Counted from the stretch's first letter, positions 8,879 through 18,773 are shown. The stretch: 64,000 bases of DNA from Paragorgia papillata (GCA_035771165.1 JAWNZC010000234.1:3939001-4003000); one strand, 5' to 3'. The notes: generated by a model not told the origin, from the sequence alone. Numbers and translations: made by a program.

Positions 8879-11117
8879 GTGTCTGAAGCAGAAGCTGAAG
8901 GAAACTCTGCTAACATTAGATTGATTTTTGACAGTTGTAGCCAGCGAAGTTATGTAACCGAAAGTCTCAAGAAATCCCTGAATCTACCTGTTATTGGAGC
9001 TGATACATTGCTGATCAAAACGTTTGGAGAAACACATGCCAAACTTAGAACATGTGACATTGTTGAACTAGCTGTCCAAACACTCGAAAGTGGCGAAAGA
9101 TCTACATTACTGCCTATGTCGTACCAGTCATCTGCTCAGCTATCAGCAACCAGTCGATAGATTTTAGTCAAGAAAGATATCAGCATTTACAGTCGTTACC
9201 GCTTGCAGATGACACTCATGGTTTAAGAGAGTTGTCCATGCATCCACCTGCTAGCTGGTGCTGATTACTAATGGTCATTAGTGACTGGCGATGTTGTGCG
9301 TGTTGGCCATTGGGTTAGGTCCAGTGGCTCTGCAGACCAAGTTGGGTATGTTTTATTCGGCCTAAGCGAAGGTTCGAGCGATGCCAAAGAATCCACTGTA
9401 AACCTCAGCGAGACCCATGTACTCAAGGTGGCAACATCAGTTATTCAGGAAGATTCATTGGAGCAAGATAACAAAGCCTTCTGGGATCTGGAGTCTAAAG
9501 GGATCAAGAACCATGAGCCTGCTGTCTACGAGAAGTTTCTAGATCAGATCAGATTTGACTGCGAAAGATACGAAGTAAAGTTACCCTTCAAGGAAAACCA
9601 TTCCACACTGCCACATAACTACCAACCAGCGGCGAGGCCAGCATAAACTGAGTGGGGGGTCCACGACGGCGAGAGACAACCATGAGGTAGACCCCCCCCC
9701 CCAACAGTTTCTCATCGGATTTGGAAGAATTACAAAATTGCTCTTAAAGACAGGGGGGTCCGAACCCCCCATTCCCCCCGTGACCTCGCCACTGCTGCTA
9801 ACCAAGTAGATCAAGATTAGAATCACTGCTGCGACCACTCAAGTCAAAACACGAGGTCCTTAAGCGATATGATCATGTCATCCAAGAACAACTGGAAAGA
9901 AATGTCATCGAACCAGTCTCTGATGAAAGAGCTCCAGATCCAGGCAAAATACATTATTTACCACATCGTGAAGTTCTCCGTCCATCTCTCACCCCACTGA
10001 TCTTCGACATTCTGCTGAGATTTCGCCAAAGAGGAATTGGATCGAATTATCGCCGATATCGAGAAGGCCTTCCTGAATGTGTCTGTGGTACCAGAAGATG
10101 GGGACTATCTTCGCTCCTGTGGGTGGATGACATAACAAAATCTAAACCGCAAATCGTTGTCAGAAGATTCACAAGAGTTGTCTTTGGTGTGAGTTGCAAT
10201 CCATTCTTGCTAAACGGGACAATACATCACAATGTGAATTCATCCAAGAATATAGATCCAGAATTCGTGGAAGAAGTTCTTCGATCGCTTTACGTCGATG
10301 ACTTAGCATCATCAGTATGCAGTGTCCCTGAGGGATTCTTGTTCTACGAAAAGCTGAAGAAGAGATTCAAGGAAGGAGGTTTCAATATGCGGAAGTGAGT
10401 GACTAACAGCGGTTAAGTCCTAAGAAAGATGATCAGTTCCTGTGAAGAACAGGAGGATCACCGATCTGATTCGTTGGAATCAGATAAGGAAGAAATCCTC
10501 CAAGCAGAAGCTCTATATGGATAAACAAGTTCAGAAGCAAGTCCGAGCTGAGCCCAGTTTTAAACACACGGAAAGAGCGCTAGGACTGTACGAAGATGAA
10601 GAAGGAATCCTAAGGTAACGAGGAAGACTACATCACGCTCCATTGCCCTACTCCACTCGTTTTCCAGTCATTCTACCTAAAAATCACCACATCACATAAA
10701 TAATTATCAAAAGAAGTCGCAGGAACGTAATGCACCACGGACTGAAGGAAACTTTAACTGAGTTACGATCGAAATTCTGGGTAATTAAGGGACGACAGAA
10801 GGTGCGCAAAGTGATCTCGACCTGCGCTACGATGCAAGCGAATTGACGGAAAGTGTTACAGCGCCCCTCCGCCTCTACCGCTGCCTCAGTTCAGAGTGTC
10901 TGACGAATTTGCTTATACTCGCTTAGGAGTAGACTTCGCCGGTCCCGTGTTCGTCAAGAATGTTTATTCGCATTCCAGGAGAACATAATTGAAGTTACAA
11001 CTGAACATAATTGCAATTGAAGTTAGAAGTACAGGTGTGGAAGAGGATGAAGTCTGTCCCCACATAAAGTTTGTACCAGATGATGAACCAGAACATATAC
11101 ACGAACTCCAGAATTAA
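8879..11117 (+). pseudogene. BEL pol (A17 protease, RT, partial integrase), broken
   Basis: The order is protease-like LIFDSCSQRSYVTESLKKSL (8920s; the usual DSG is here DSC), the A17/RT linker (AVYEKFLDQIRFDCERYEVK near 9510-9580), RT fragments with HYLPHREV near 9955 and SLYVDDLAS near 10290, the integrase zinc-domain remnant [20 protein letters not shown] near 10760-10815, and the first integrase core strand GVDFAGPVFVKN near 10930. The rest of the core is missing and the frame runs straight to a tail before the 3' LTR. Several frameshifts and a MITE insertion also break it. Confidence 0.85.
9627..9794. mobile_element. Small hAT-type MITE inside BEL pol
   Basis: 168 bp with imperfect inverted ends CAGCGGCGAGG and CCTCGCCACTG. 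It is flanked by CTACCAAC and CTGCTAAC, an 8-bp duplication with two transitions. It interrupts the BEL coding sequence just after the conserved linker and contains runs of C and G. CAGxGGCG ends and 8-bp duplications are typical of hAT elements. Confidence 0.55.
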
Positions 11118-11196
11118 CTGTTGACTGTTACTTTGAAATTTATTGTTTGCAGTTTTAATCCTACCATTGATCGAGCTTAGTCAATCAAGGGGAGAG

Positions 11197-11403
11197 TGTT
11201 GTAAATTATAGAGTGACGTAATGACTTAGGAATTAGGTCATGTGATTAACTCGTGTTGTTGAAGGAGTCTAGTCGAAGGAGTCAAGAGTTTTATATGAAG
11301 GCGTTACATATTAAATCAGAAATAAAGAAAGTGAATCAACCAGATCCTGTGTACGTCTATCTCATCTAAGGAGAAACCCAGAATTATATCAACAAATCAT
11401 GCA
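11197..11403 (+). repeat. 3' LTR of the BEL element, with polypurine tract upstream
   Basis: 207 bp, same ends as the 5' LTR. The purine-rich AAGGGGAGAG immediately before it (about 11187-11196) is the plus-strand primer site. Confidence 0.9.
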
Positions 11404-12084
11404 CCCTGTATCGAAGGCTGAATGTGGTGCATATACCTTAGGGTGACGTGTGGCGTCTTGGAGGTCATATTATAATCCTTTCTCGACTGTGTTGCATGTT
11501 TCTTTTGGAACGAAGCCGCCAATGTCATTTTATTTTATTTTTTAATTTATTTTAACGCGACTCAGACAATTTTACTCGTCAAGGGAAGAATTCCCGGGAG
11601 ACAAGGGGTTACCTGGGTACTAGGTTGGGGTTAAACTAACTTCCAATATAATATTAAATATAATCAGTAGTTAACTGTGACTTCTTTGAATTATAAATTT
11701 CATGCATGTTCCTTTTTTATCGCAGCCGTCGCCCTATAATCTTAAAGTCCCTATATTAAAACGGGATGGCGGCGGGCTATTCTAAGAAGCCTGCTATCAT
11801 TGGTTCTATTTGAAAGTATAAACATGGGACCTGTCTTCACAGTGATCACTTCTGATGAAGACACTAGATCAGAGTGTTCGAAACATTGGGTCATGAACTT
11901 AACAATAACTTTTAAGTTATTTAAAAAAAAAGACCTTAAAGCTTTTAAAAGGGCTGTGTCACGTTATTTTTAGCAATTCTGACACAAATCGTCCTAAAAT
12001 CTAAAAAAACCCAAAAAAACTATAACAATGACCATTTTAAAAATGTAAAAGTACAAAAGAGATCCTAGAAACCTGCACAGAAGC
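11404..12084. other. Non-coding stretch upstream of the GPCR fragment
   Basis: No gene or clear repeat structure is visible. The sequence is AT-rich after 11900, with short homopolymer runs. Confidence 0.4.
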
Positions 12085-12782
12085 ATGGATGGTGAGTTTA
12101 AGAGGGATTGCAAATCGATTGCAAATATCATTATCCTGCTGGTAATGGAAATCTTTACAACACAGGAATTTCAGTCTGTTTCGAATGCATCATCGTTTTT
12201 CTTCAGTGCTATTTCGTCGATTACACTGACTCTGTTAGCAACTCAATACAATGCTTTGGTGAACCCGATGAAAATACAGCGAAGATTGAGCAAACGGTGT
12301 GCAAAGATCGCGATCTACCCGATTTGGCTAAGTGCGCTCATTCTAGCGTTTCGTATCACTATGTGCGCGGCAAAACAAGTAACACAGGATCAGAGAGAAG
12401 CCGCTTTCGCACAAGCGTACAAGGTATCCTTTTTCACTTGGTACACTCTAAGTTTTGTCATTCAATTCCTGTAGTCGTCACAAAATTTTGCTACGGTATG
12501 ATAATTATATGGGTTTATGTAACGAAAACTATTTGCAGCCAAACAACTGGACAGCCGCAAGATATATCAAACAAGAAGAAGCTCACTAATATGTTGTTGT
12601 TAATCACACTAGTTTTCATAGCTGCACGGATTCCTTGCATTGTTGTCCACAACTATGCGCTTTTTACGTGGACATCTCTTCATGCTGACGTCGTTGCTGT
12701 AGTGAGCTGTGTATATAATCTATCACCTTGTCTAAACCCGATAATTTACGTAGCCTATATACAAACTACCGAGAAGGTGTGA
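12085..12782 (+). pseudogene. Rhodopsin-family GPCR fragment with frameshift
   Basis: Two overlapping frames carry successive parts of a class A receptor. The first (12085-12474) gives the end of TM3 (LLATQYNALVNPMK, where a DRY-type motif would normally sit), TM4 (CAKIAIYPIWLSALILAF) and the start of TM5, then stops. The second frame (used from about 12460) gives the rest of TM5 (PVVVTKFCYGMIIIWVYV), TM6 (NMLLLITLVFIAARIPCIVV) and TM7 with the NPxxY-type motif (CLNPIIYVAY). TM1-2 are absent and the DRY motif is lost (TQY). A frameshifted, truncated relic is the simplest reading. A sequencing error or missed intron is less likely because TM5 is split without loss. No ligand class can be given. 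Confidence 0.75.
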
Positions 12783-13420
12783 AGAGGTTGCTGAGGCGTT
12801 GTTTCTGCGGGAAGAATGATAATCAGAATAGGAGCCGGAGCAGCGTCGGATTAACCTATAGGGAGAACTGGGGCACGTGCCCCAAGGGCCCGAGTTCCTG
12901 AGGGCCCCGTTCAAATTTGAACGCCAAAAAGAACACCACAAATGCAACGGAATATAATATTCAGGAAAGGCAAGAAACCATTTATAGAATTAGAAATCTT
13001 GAAATATCTTATAGAATCTTTATATATCACATTACATTACTATGTAGAACAATGTTGTTTTTAACTTTACAAAATAAGCGAGAAAATTATTTTATTAAAA
13101 TTAGCCCTCGAGTCGAAAACTCGTAGGGAAAATGCAGGTTTTTCTTATTTTTCTTTGTTATATTGCATTTTGAATACTGCCATGCCATGCCAAAAATTAT
13201 TAAGATTAATGCTAAATTATAGCTGTAACATGAGTTTCAGTCGTGGAAATGTTAAATCTGACATTTTTCGATGCGAAGAGTATTTACTCCATAGCTGTAA
13301 TAACTAATAAGACCTGGTAAAGTGCATTACTACATGACACACCCAAAATTCGTTGTGCCAAGAACACTTTAAATGACGTCAAGTGGGCAGGGCTTTGAAG
13401 AGAGGGAAATTGTGGGGTAA
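12783..13420. repeat. Dispersed-repeat remnant with 14-bp palindrome
   Basis: CAGCGTCGGATTAAC at 12841 and the perfect palindrome GGGGCACGTGCCCC at 12870-12883 look like the end of a common hAT-like repeat. No opposite end was found. The remainder up to the element 2 target site is AT-rich and without visible genes. Confidence 0.4.
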
Positions 13421-13426
13421 AATGCT
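13421..13426. repeat. Target-site duplication of element 2 (left copy, AATGCT)
   Basis: AATGCT directly abuts the left terminal repeat and is repeated exactly at 34364-34369 after the right one. A 6-bp duplication is the hallmark of Polinton/Maverick integration. Confidence 0.92.
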
Positions 13427-13626
13427 AGTAGTGTATAAACGCCGATTCCGGGACATAGCTCAATGGCTGCCATTTGTTTACCAAAAATTTTGTTTACCGA
13501 TCCTGGGACATGTTTGAATTTTTTTTGCGGCCACCCTCCTGGATTTTTGTTTACCGATCCTGGGACATGTTTGAATTTTTTTAAAGATGGCTGCCAAGTT
13601 TTTGGAAATTTTTGGGGTTGGGGTTT
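13427..13626 (+). repeat. Left terminal inverted repeat of element 2
   Basis: 200 bp, identical by eye to the reverse complement of 34164-34363. It contains two copies of a roughly 35-bp unit (TTTACCGATCCTGGGACATG core) separated by a GC-rich spacer (GCGGCCACCCTCCTGG). Because the polymerase is of the protein-primed type, these ends are expected to be the replication origins. The first plus-strand gene starts 45 bases inside. Confidence 0.95.
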
Positions 13627-13670
13627 TTTTAATTGACTTACTTGTTTTTAAACATTTTTAAAAAAATAAA

Positions 13671-13943
13671 ATGCCAACATACAGAAAAAAAGGAGTAAGA
13701 GGCCAATTTTTTCAATCCACCACTGGAAATACAAAAGGTATATGCAAAATTTGCAAATTTGAAACAAACACAGAAACAGCACTGAGATTACACATAAAGT
13801 TTGTTCATAATGAGAAGGCAGTGTTTAATCCTATTGTTAGATGTTTGAAATGTTCCAAAACTTTTAAAAACAAAAAAGAAGAAGAAATTCATTCCAAATC
13901 CCATGAAGTTAGAATTAAAGGTAACAAAAAATATTTTAAATAA
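13671..13943 (+). CDS. Small protein with two C2H2 zinc fingers, 90 aa
   Basis: Two fingers are visible: CKICKFETNTETALRLHIKF then VH (residues 25-46, C-x2-C-x12-H-x4-H) and CLKCSKTFKNKKEEEIHSKS then H (about residues 60-80). The flanks are basic (MPTYRKKGVRG; GNKKYFK). It is the first gene inside the left terminal repeat and is transcribed away from it, convergent with the polymerase gene. It may bind DNA, for example at the terminal repeat or promoters of the element, as a regulator. Related fingers occur in Polinton and PolB N-termini. The start is chosen at AAAAATAAAATG, similar to the other starts in the element. Confidence 0.75.
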   Translation: MPTYRKKGVRGQFFQSTTGNTKGICKICKFETNTETALRLHIKFVHNEKAVFNPIVRCLKCSKTFKNKKEEEIHSKSHEVRIKGNKKYFK

Positions 13944-13971
13944 CCAAAAAAACTTTAAACATTTTCAAAAT

Positions 13972-13994
13972 TTTGTATTCTTTTTGAATACAAA
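13972..13994. terminator. Hairpin between convergent genes (C2H2 gene and polB)
   Basis: TTTGTATTC, a TTTTT loop, then GAATACAAA: a perfect 9-bp stem in the 64-base gap between two converging gene ends, so it could serve both transcripts. Confidence 0.5.
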
Positions 13995-14007
13995 TCTTTA
14001 ACATAAT

Positions 14008-17000
14008 TTACTTAGTTTTATAATGACCAATGGCCAAAGTTGATATTTTGTCATCTAGTATAATTCTTTTGTCGTCCTCAGAATTCAATGCTATCTTATT
14101 TACATGAATGGTGTGGATGGTGTGGTTGGTACTTCTAAAAGTATTCATTCCTTTTAGTTCATTTTTGTCAGTCATTAAACAGTTGTAATAATCATTAAAT
14201 TTGATATTGTTGATGGTGGCTTTTGCTATACCTTTACACTTTTTTTCTTCCTTTTCGTACCATAACCCAGTTTCAAAATTCTTTTTCTTTGCCATTTTAA
14301 TGGCATAAGCTTTTGATCTCAAACCAACAAATTTTGATATTTGGTCGGCACCTGTTTCAGATTTCATCATTCCAAGGACTTTCTTGTTCATTTTTTTAAT
14401 ACCACTTGGATGGTTCTCAGAAAAGTTAGAGGTGTCAAACATTTTTGTAACATCATCTTTAATGTCAACAAAGAAGTCATTGGTTTTAATTTCATAACAC
14501 AATGAGTCTGTGTCAGTAAATAGTAATGTTGCTTTATTTCCATATTTTGGCTTAACATAATTGTAATGAAAGTCATACATTAAAATCTTACTTTTGTCTA
14601 ATATTGCAGCACCACAAAATATTGGCTTGTTTAACTTGACTCTGGTCTTTTTCATATGTACAGCTGCCAAGTAATCAGCAAATATTGTATCGCCTTTGAA
14701 TGTTGGTTTTCTAGCCAGTTTTTCAAGTTGGTCATCATCCGACACCAATCTTATGTCCATTCTATTTCTGACATTTTCCATGGTTTTCCCAAAAACAGAA
14801 TTATTCATAAGTTTATAAAAATCTTTCTCAAAGTCATTCTTGGCTGCTGTTCTTAACTCAGTATTTAACATAATATATGGCTTCATCCAAGCTTTCTCAA
14901 CAAATGAAACCACTCGATGAATTTTTGTTAATTTCAAACCATTTTTCAAAATCTGATCCAAAGCTTCGTAATGAACCACATAATTTTTCTTATTATGCAA
15001 ATTTGGTATTAACTTTTCAACCTTGTTAACAACCAACTTTTCAGCTGCAAATGGCATTTCATTGTGTAAGTCATGAAGCTTTTCCGGATATTCAAGGTCA
15101 ACTTCCAAAAAGCAACCCATACCATCCATTGCCAAATATTTCTGCCAGTTTTTAAGCTCATCTTTTGGAACCCATTTGAAACCACCAACTGGTAATGGTT
15201 GGGTCATTGAACATCCGTAGAGGTTGTTCATATCCAAATATGGAATGAAAACACTTTCCTTTTCAGAATCATATTCCTCCATGTAAACATTGTTTGCTTC
15301 TGAATATCTGTGGGTTATAACTGAAATGCCACCACGAATTCCTTTTTCGATCATTAAATATTGGTCAGGGTCTGTCAGTAGTTCCAACTTTTGTTCCGTC
15401 AGTTTCAACAAAGCATCCCAAGCCAAACCAGGAGCTGTATAATACCACATTGGGTCCAACCCATATGTTTTTTTACACATCTTTCTAAAATTTTGAATGA
15501 CATCTGTAAGTCCCAACACGTCAGTTTTTTGATACAACTCCATGTAATCCTTCAAATTTTTACATTTAAACTTGTTCCAAACATCCTTGCCATGGTTGTA
15601 ATCCTCAATGGCAACATTTTTTCCAGTTAGTCTTGAATGAAAATCTTTGTATGGTGGAAATTCTGTTATGTCCAACTTTTTCAAACTGGTCAAAATTTCA
15701 TAAGGAAACACACCTTTCCTTTTTAACAAATCCACATGATTTTTAGGATAATCTTTAAAACCATTTTCAGTGTAATGAAACTCGTCATTTGGTAAGTTTG
15801 ATGTCAGTGTTGCTAATGAGCTTGACATGAACTTTAATGAGTCCAAGAAACGTAATTCCAAAGGTACCCATTTTTTGACTGTTACACCCTTGTCATTTTT
15901 TTTGAAACCACCATCCATCCAAAGTTTCTTATTTACACTTATGTATTCCTCCTCAGTTTTTGCAATACAACCAATGGGGCCTTTTGACAATCCCAAATAC
16001 TTTGCAATTAAATGAGCATCATATCCAGAAAAATTATGGAAAAGAACTGGAATATGTCTGGCACTTGACATAGCATAATTACACTCGTTATGGGCAGCTC
16101 CTCGGTACTGACCATTTAAATGGTTGTGGTCCCTAACTTTACTTTTTGGTGTTAGTTTTTTGGCTTTCCAGATGCTTTTGGGGTCCAAATCTTTTGGATT
16201 TCTTCGGACAAAACATCCTCCACAAACATAACAATTGGTTGCATTTTGAAAGTTGGTTTCATTTTCAGCTGTCATGATAATTTTTTTAGGAGTTTTCAAA
16301 TATGTGTGCCAAATCTTTTTTGCTTCCATTTCTAGCTTTTCGACAAACATTTGACCAATGTCCTCAAAGTCATATTTTTTGGTGTAACTGAAATACTTTC
16401 CTGGATAAATTTTTGGATCGGAGCAAATAATGGAAAACCCATAACTGATTGGCACATGTTCTTGATAGGCTTGGGTGTAACTTTTGGACTCATCAGTTTT
16501 TTGAGTTCTTAAAGTTTTTAACATACACTCAAAATCTGCCACAATTATGAAAGAGACATCTTGGGTTTTCTTTAAATCTTTTAAACCCCAACACATGATG
16601 TCATCCTCACCTTTTTCTGGATACTCTTGGATCTGTGCGTCATGAATCCTACAGACAACCTCATGTTCATTCATAATTTTTTCTGTCTCAAAAGGGTTGA
16701 GACAAAAGTCGCAGAAGAATTTTTGGTGTTGGTGGTTGTTGTTTTGGTTTGATAGTAACCTACTTTTGTCTTTGACACAACTAAAATGATCATTCCACCA
16801 AAATAAGTTGACCCTTTTGTCATGTTCAGATCTGCTAATTTGCATTTGACAAACTTTTTTAATTTCATCATCATATGTCAAAACATTGACACCAATCTCA
16901 TTAAGCTTTTCAAACTTTGAAATTTCTTTAATTTTGACAGGGAATGTTAAACCAGCCACATCATAATCTTCCACCATTAACTGGATTGACACAGGAATTC

Positions 17001-17949
17001 TTTCAAGTTTTTTGGCTTCTGGTTCTTTTTGTAATGTCTCAGCAATGGCAACTGCGTATAGGAAACACAGATCATCCTTTTCATTTTTTGGATTGATGAT
17101 TGCCTTTTTGTCTCTAATGAATTTTGGTAGTTGCTTATAACTCTTACCATTTAAAGGTTTGTACTTGGTTATTGAAATGTCAAGTTTTTCAACAGACCTT
17201 ATTGACCAACCTGAACCTTTTTTCTGGTGTGCTGCCAAATTTTCGAGCATTTCCTGCTTTGAGATTTTGTACAGCTCCGTAACATCCTCCTGGGTTGTCA
17301 TGGCTTTCATGTTAGATGTAAAGTAAAAAAGATCCACTTCTTCAAGGCTTTCAACATAATCATAATGTACAAGTTTACAAATAAGAGTTGTCTTGACTTT
17401 TTTGGAATTCTCAATCCCATTAATTAATCTTTCAACCCCAGCTGTTGTATGTTCCAAAAATACAACCGGATCTTTATAATTTTGGCCTGAGATTTCGTAA
17501 AGTTCTGATGATCCTTTTACGAATGTTTTTATTAATATTGGTTCCGTTTGTCTAACTTTTTTGTTAGCCCTTGTCCTTTTTCTAAAAATCTTTGTTAGTT
17601 TGTTGCCAACAACTTGCCTAGTTTTTTTAAGTTTTTTACCAGCTCCCAACCACTTGTTGTCCCACTTTACCTTATTTTGACGCAACTCTTCTTGTTGGAT
17701 TTCTTTGGCCCATTTTTTTTGTTCCTTGTTGGCATGTTTTTTGTCAAGTTTTTTGGTTTTTAAATGATCCTTAAGTTGATCTTTTGTAACCTGTTTTGAC
17801 TCCTTTTCTTTCTGTTTTTCCAGAAGTTTTTGGAGTCTTTCGGGTTTGAAGGGATTTAAATCCTTGTCCCTTTGCAGCTGCTTTTGTTTTCTAAGTCTGG
17901 CAGCTTCCCGAATTTTGAGAAGTTTAGGATCATTAGTTTGTATCGTCAT
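14008..17949 (-). CDS. polB: Protein-primed type family-B DNA polymerase, 1313 aa
   Basis: The replicative polymerase of the element. A lysine-rich helical N-terminus (residues 10-130) and a large N-terminal region, where Polintons may hold a terminal-protein part, precede a C2H2-like segment (CDFCLNPFETEKIMNEHEVV, near 413). Exonuclease motifs follow: Exo I VADFECML near 470, Exo II HNFSGYDAH near 637, Exo III YQKTDVLGLTDV near 810. Between Exo I and II lie CYVCGGC (about 572) and RDHNHLNGQYRGAAHNECN (about 606), an endonuclease VII/HNH-like zinc insertion known from Polinton PolB. Polymerase motifs are YLDMNNLYGCSM (about 903), KLMNNSVFGKTMEN (about 1045) and FTDTDSLCYE (about 1146). All catalytic Asp residues are present. 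The start codon sits in GTAATAAATG. Confidence 0.96.
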   Translation of the reverse strand: MTIQTNDPKLLKIREAARLRKQKQLQRDKDLNPFKPERLQKLLEKQKEKESKQVTKDQLKDHLKTKKLDKKHANKEQKKWAKEIQQEELRQNKVKWDNKWLGAGKKLKKTRQVVGNKLTKIFRKRTRANKKVRQTEPILIKTFVKGSSELYEISGQNYKDPVVFLEHTTAGVERLINGIENSKKVKTTLICKLVHYDYVESLEEVDLFYFTSNMKAMTTQEDVTELYKISKQEMLENLAAHQKKGSGWSIRSVEKLDISITKYKPLNGKSYKQLPKFIRDKKAIINPKNEKDDLCFLYAVAIAETLQKEPEAKKLERIPVSIQLMVEDYDVAGLTFPVKIKEISKFEKLNEIGVNVLTYDDEIKKVCQMQISRSEHDKRVNLFWWNDHFSCVKDKSRLLSNQNNNHQHQKFFCDFCLNPFETEKIMNEHEVVCRIHDAQIQEYPEKGEDDIMCWGLKDLKKTQDVSFIIVADFECMLKTLRTQKTDESKSYTQAYQEHVPISYGFSIICSDPKIYPGKYFSYTKKYDFEDIGQMFVEKLEMEAKKIWHTYLKTPKKIIMTAENETNFQNATNCYVCGGCFVRRNPKDLDPKSIWKAKKLTPKSKVRDHNHLNGQYRGAAHNECNYAMSSARHIPVLFHNFSGYDAHLIAKYLGLSKGPIGCIAKTEEEYISVNKKLWMDGGFKKNDKGVTVKKWVPLELRFLDSLKFMSSSLATLTSNLPNDEFHYTENGFKDYPKNHVDLLKRKGVFPYEILTSLKKLDITEFPPYKDFHSRLTGKNVAIEDYNHGKDVWNKFKCKNLKDYMELYQKTDVLGLTDVIQNFRKMCKKTYGLDPMWYYTAPGLAWDALLKLTEQKLELLTDPDQYLMIEKGIRGGISVITHRYSEANNVYMEEYDSEKESVFIPYLDMNNLYGCSMTQPLPVGGFKWVPKDELKNWQKYLAMDGMGCFLEVDLEYPEKLHDLHNEMPFAAEKLVVNKVEKLIPNLHNKKNYVVHYEALDQILKNGLKLTKIHRVVSFVEKAWMKPYIMLNTELRTAAKNDFEKDFYKLMNNSVFGKTMENVRNRMDIRLVSDDDQLEKLARKPTFKGDTIFADYLAAVHMKKTRVKLNKPIFCGAAILDKSKILMYDFHYNYVKPKYGNKATLLFTDTDSLCYEIKTNDFFVDIKDDVTKMFDTSNFSENHPSGIKKMNKKVLGMMKSETGADQISKFVGLRSKAYAIKMAKKKNFETGLWYEKEEKKCKGIAKATINNIKFNDYYNCLMTDKNELKGMNTFRSTNHTIHTIHVNKIALNSEDDKRIILDDKISTLAIGHYKTK

Positions 17950-17958
17950 TTATTACTA
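17947..17958 (-). promoter_or_regulatory. Start-codon motif TAGTAATAAATG of the polymerase gene
   Basis: One of about 14 clear examples in the element where AATAAATG or ATAAATG overlaps the start codon. It resembles the poxvirus late promoter TAAATG. The full list is given in the findings. Confidence 0.45.
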
Positions 17959-17980
17959 TATGATTTTTTATAAAATAAAA

Positions 17981-18133
17981 ATGGATGATAATGTTAATAT
18001 TGAAGCTGCTTTTGATTATTTTGAGAACCAGATTGTTAAACAAGTAAACAGAGTTTCATTTTTTGGTGTTTTTATGATTGGGGTCATTATTTTGAATGTT
18101 GTGTTTGTATTATGGTGGCTTACATTATTTTAA
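17981..18133 (+). CDS. Small single-pass membrane protein, 50 aa
   Basis: Starts at an ATG preceded by TAAAATAAAAATGG, in the narrow divergent gap from the polymerase start. The frame continues upstream but would overlap the polymerase gene. Residues 1-25 are acidic/amphipathic (MDDNVNIEAAFDYFENQIV). Residues 26-50 form one membrane segment (SFFGVFMIGVIILNVVFVLW). It ends just before a hairpin. Probably a virion or host-membrane protein. No family is recognised. Confidence 0.55.
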   Translation: MDDNVNIEAAFDYFENQIVKQVNRVSFFGVFMIGVIILNVVFVLWWLTLF

Positions 18134-18148
18134 AAAAACTTCATAAAA

Positions 18149-18180
18149 AAAATTACTACCCAACATTGGATAGTAATTTT
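18149..18180. terminator. Hairpin downstream of the 50-aa membrane protein gene
   Basis: AAAATTACTA, a 12-base loop, then TAGTAATTTT: a perfect 10-bp stem starting 16 bases after the stop, between two convergent genes. Confidence 0.5.
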
Positions 18181-18238
18181 AAAAATAGCATGACCAAGCA
18201 AACTAACGATCCAAACTTTCAGAAAACAAAAAATTAGA

Positions 18239-18257
18239 AAACAGTCGGCTACTGTTT
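18239..18257 (-). terminator. Hairpin with CGGCT loop downstream of the 164-aa gene
   Basis: AAACAGT-CGGCT-ACTGTTT, a 7-bp stem, lies 22 bases past the stop of the minus-strand gene at 18279. A twin with the same stem length and a CGGTT loop is at 33446-33464. Confidence 0.45.
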
Positions 18258-18278
18258 ATATATGTGGATTTAGAAAAA

Positions 18279-18773
18279 TTAACGACTTACGGACCAATTT
18301 TTACCTTCAAATATGACAAACTTGTTATTTTTGATACAGTATGGGATGTAACTAGGATTTTTGTTTAAAGTTATGCCAGCTCTGTAAATACTTGGGAAAA
18401 TTATTTTGTGGATGCCATCAAATGAAGTTAAAGTTATTTTGACAGGTGTCCTAATGACATTTCTGTGGTGCTTGTCATAAACTTCATTTTTGACTAATGG
18501 TATTTCCAATTTTTCGCAAATAGTTTTTAAATTTAAACTGTGGGAACCTTTGACACCAAGTTTTGAACCTATTTGTCTTAATTCTTTGAGAGATGTTGGT
18601 GGAAAATTTTCTTCCCGTATTGTTTTAAGTCTTTTGGTAACACTTTCTCTAAGTTGCATACGAATTTGAAAAAGTTTTTTGAGTTCCATAAGTTTTTTTT
18701 GACGATTGACTTCAAGTTCAATTTCTTCATTTTGTAAATAATTTTTAATGTTTTCAGGTGTTGATGTTGTCAT
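18279..18773 (-). CDS. SAP/NUMOD1-like protein, 164 aa (one repeat unit)
   Basis: An N-terminal coiled-coil (residues 10-55, rich in K, L and E) is followed by a helix-turn-helix-like segment, LKELRQIGSKLGVKGSHSLN then LKTICEKLEI. The C-terminal module has KIIFPSIYRAGITLNKNPSY, YCIKNNKF and GKNWSV. The same two-part module occurs twice in the protein encoded at 19207-20052. The C-terminal module resembles NUMOD1-type DNA-binding modules of homing endonucleases (S..AA..L.....I...I......G..W), and the first part resembles SAP/LEM helices. DNA binding is inferred. No nuclease domain is present. The start sits in TGTAATAAATG. Confidence 0.7.
   Translation of the reverse strand: MTTSTPENIKNYLQNEEIELEVNRQKKLMELKKLFQIRMQLRESVTKRLKTIREENFPPTSLKELRQIGSKLGVKGSHSLNLKTICEKLEIPLVKNEVYDKHHRNVIRTPVKITLTSFDGIHKIIFPSIYRAGITLNKNPSYIPYCIKNNKFVIFEGKNWSVSR

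Larger units (their letters stand above)
7038..11403 (+). mobile_element. Decayed BEL/Pao LTR retrotransposon
   Basis: Two direct LTRs (189 and 207 bp) starting TGTTGTAAATTATAG and ending CA flank an internal region. That region has a tRNA-type primer site, gag of the DUF1759 type, CCHC knuckle, A17-type protease, reverse transcriptase with YVDD, and the integrase zinc-binding domain followed by only the start of the catalytic core. Flanks are ACCTG (7033-7037) and CCCTG (11404-11408), a 5-bp duplication with one mismatch, as expected for BEL. Frames are broken many times, parts of RT and most of integrase are deleted, and a small hAT-type MITE sits inside pol. It is not functional. Confidence 0.9.

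Noticed and set aside
17846..17980. Upstream extension of the 50-aa membrane protein
   Set aside because: It would overlap the polymerase gene start. The ATG at 17981 has the common upstream motif.
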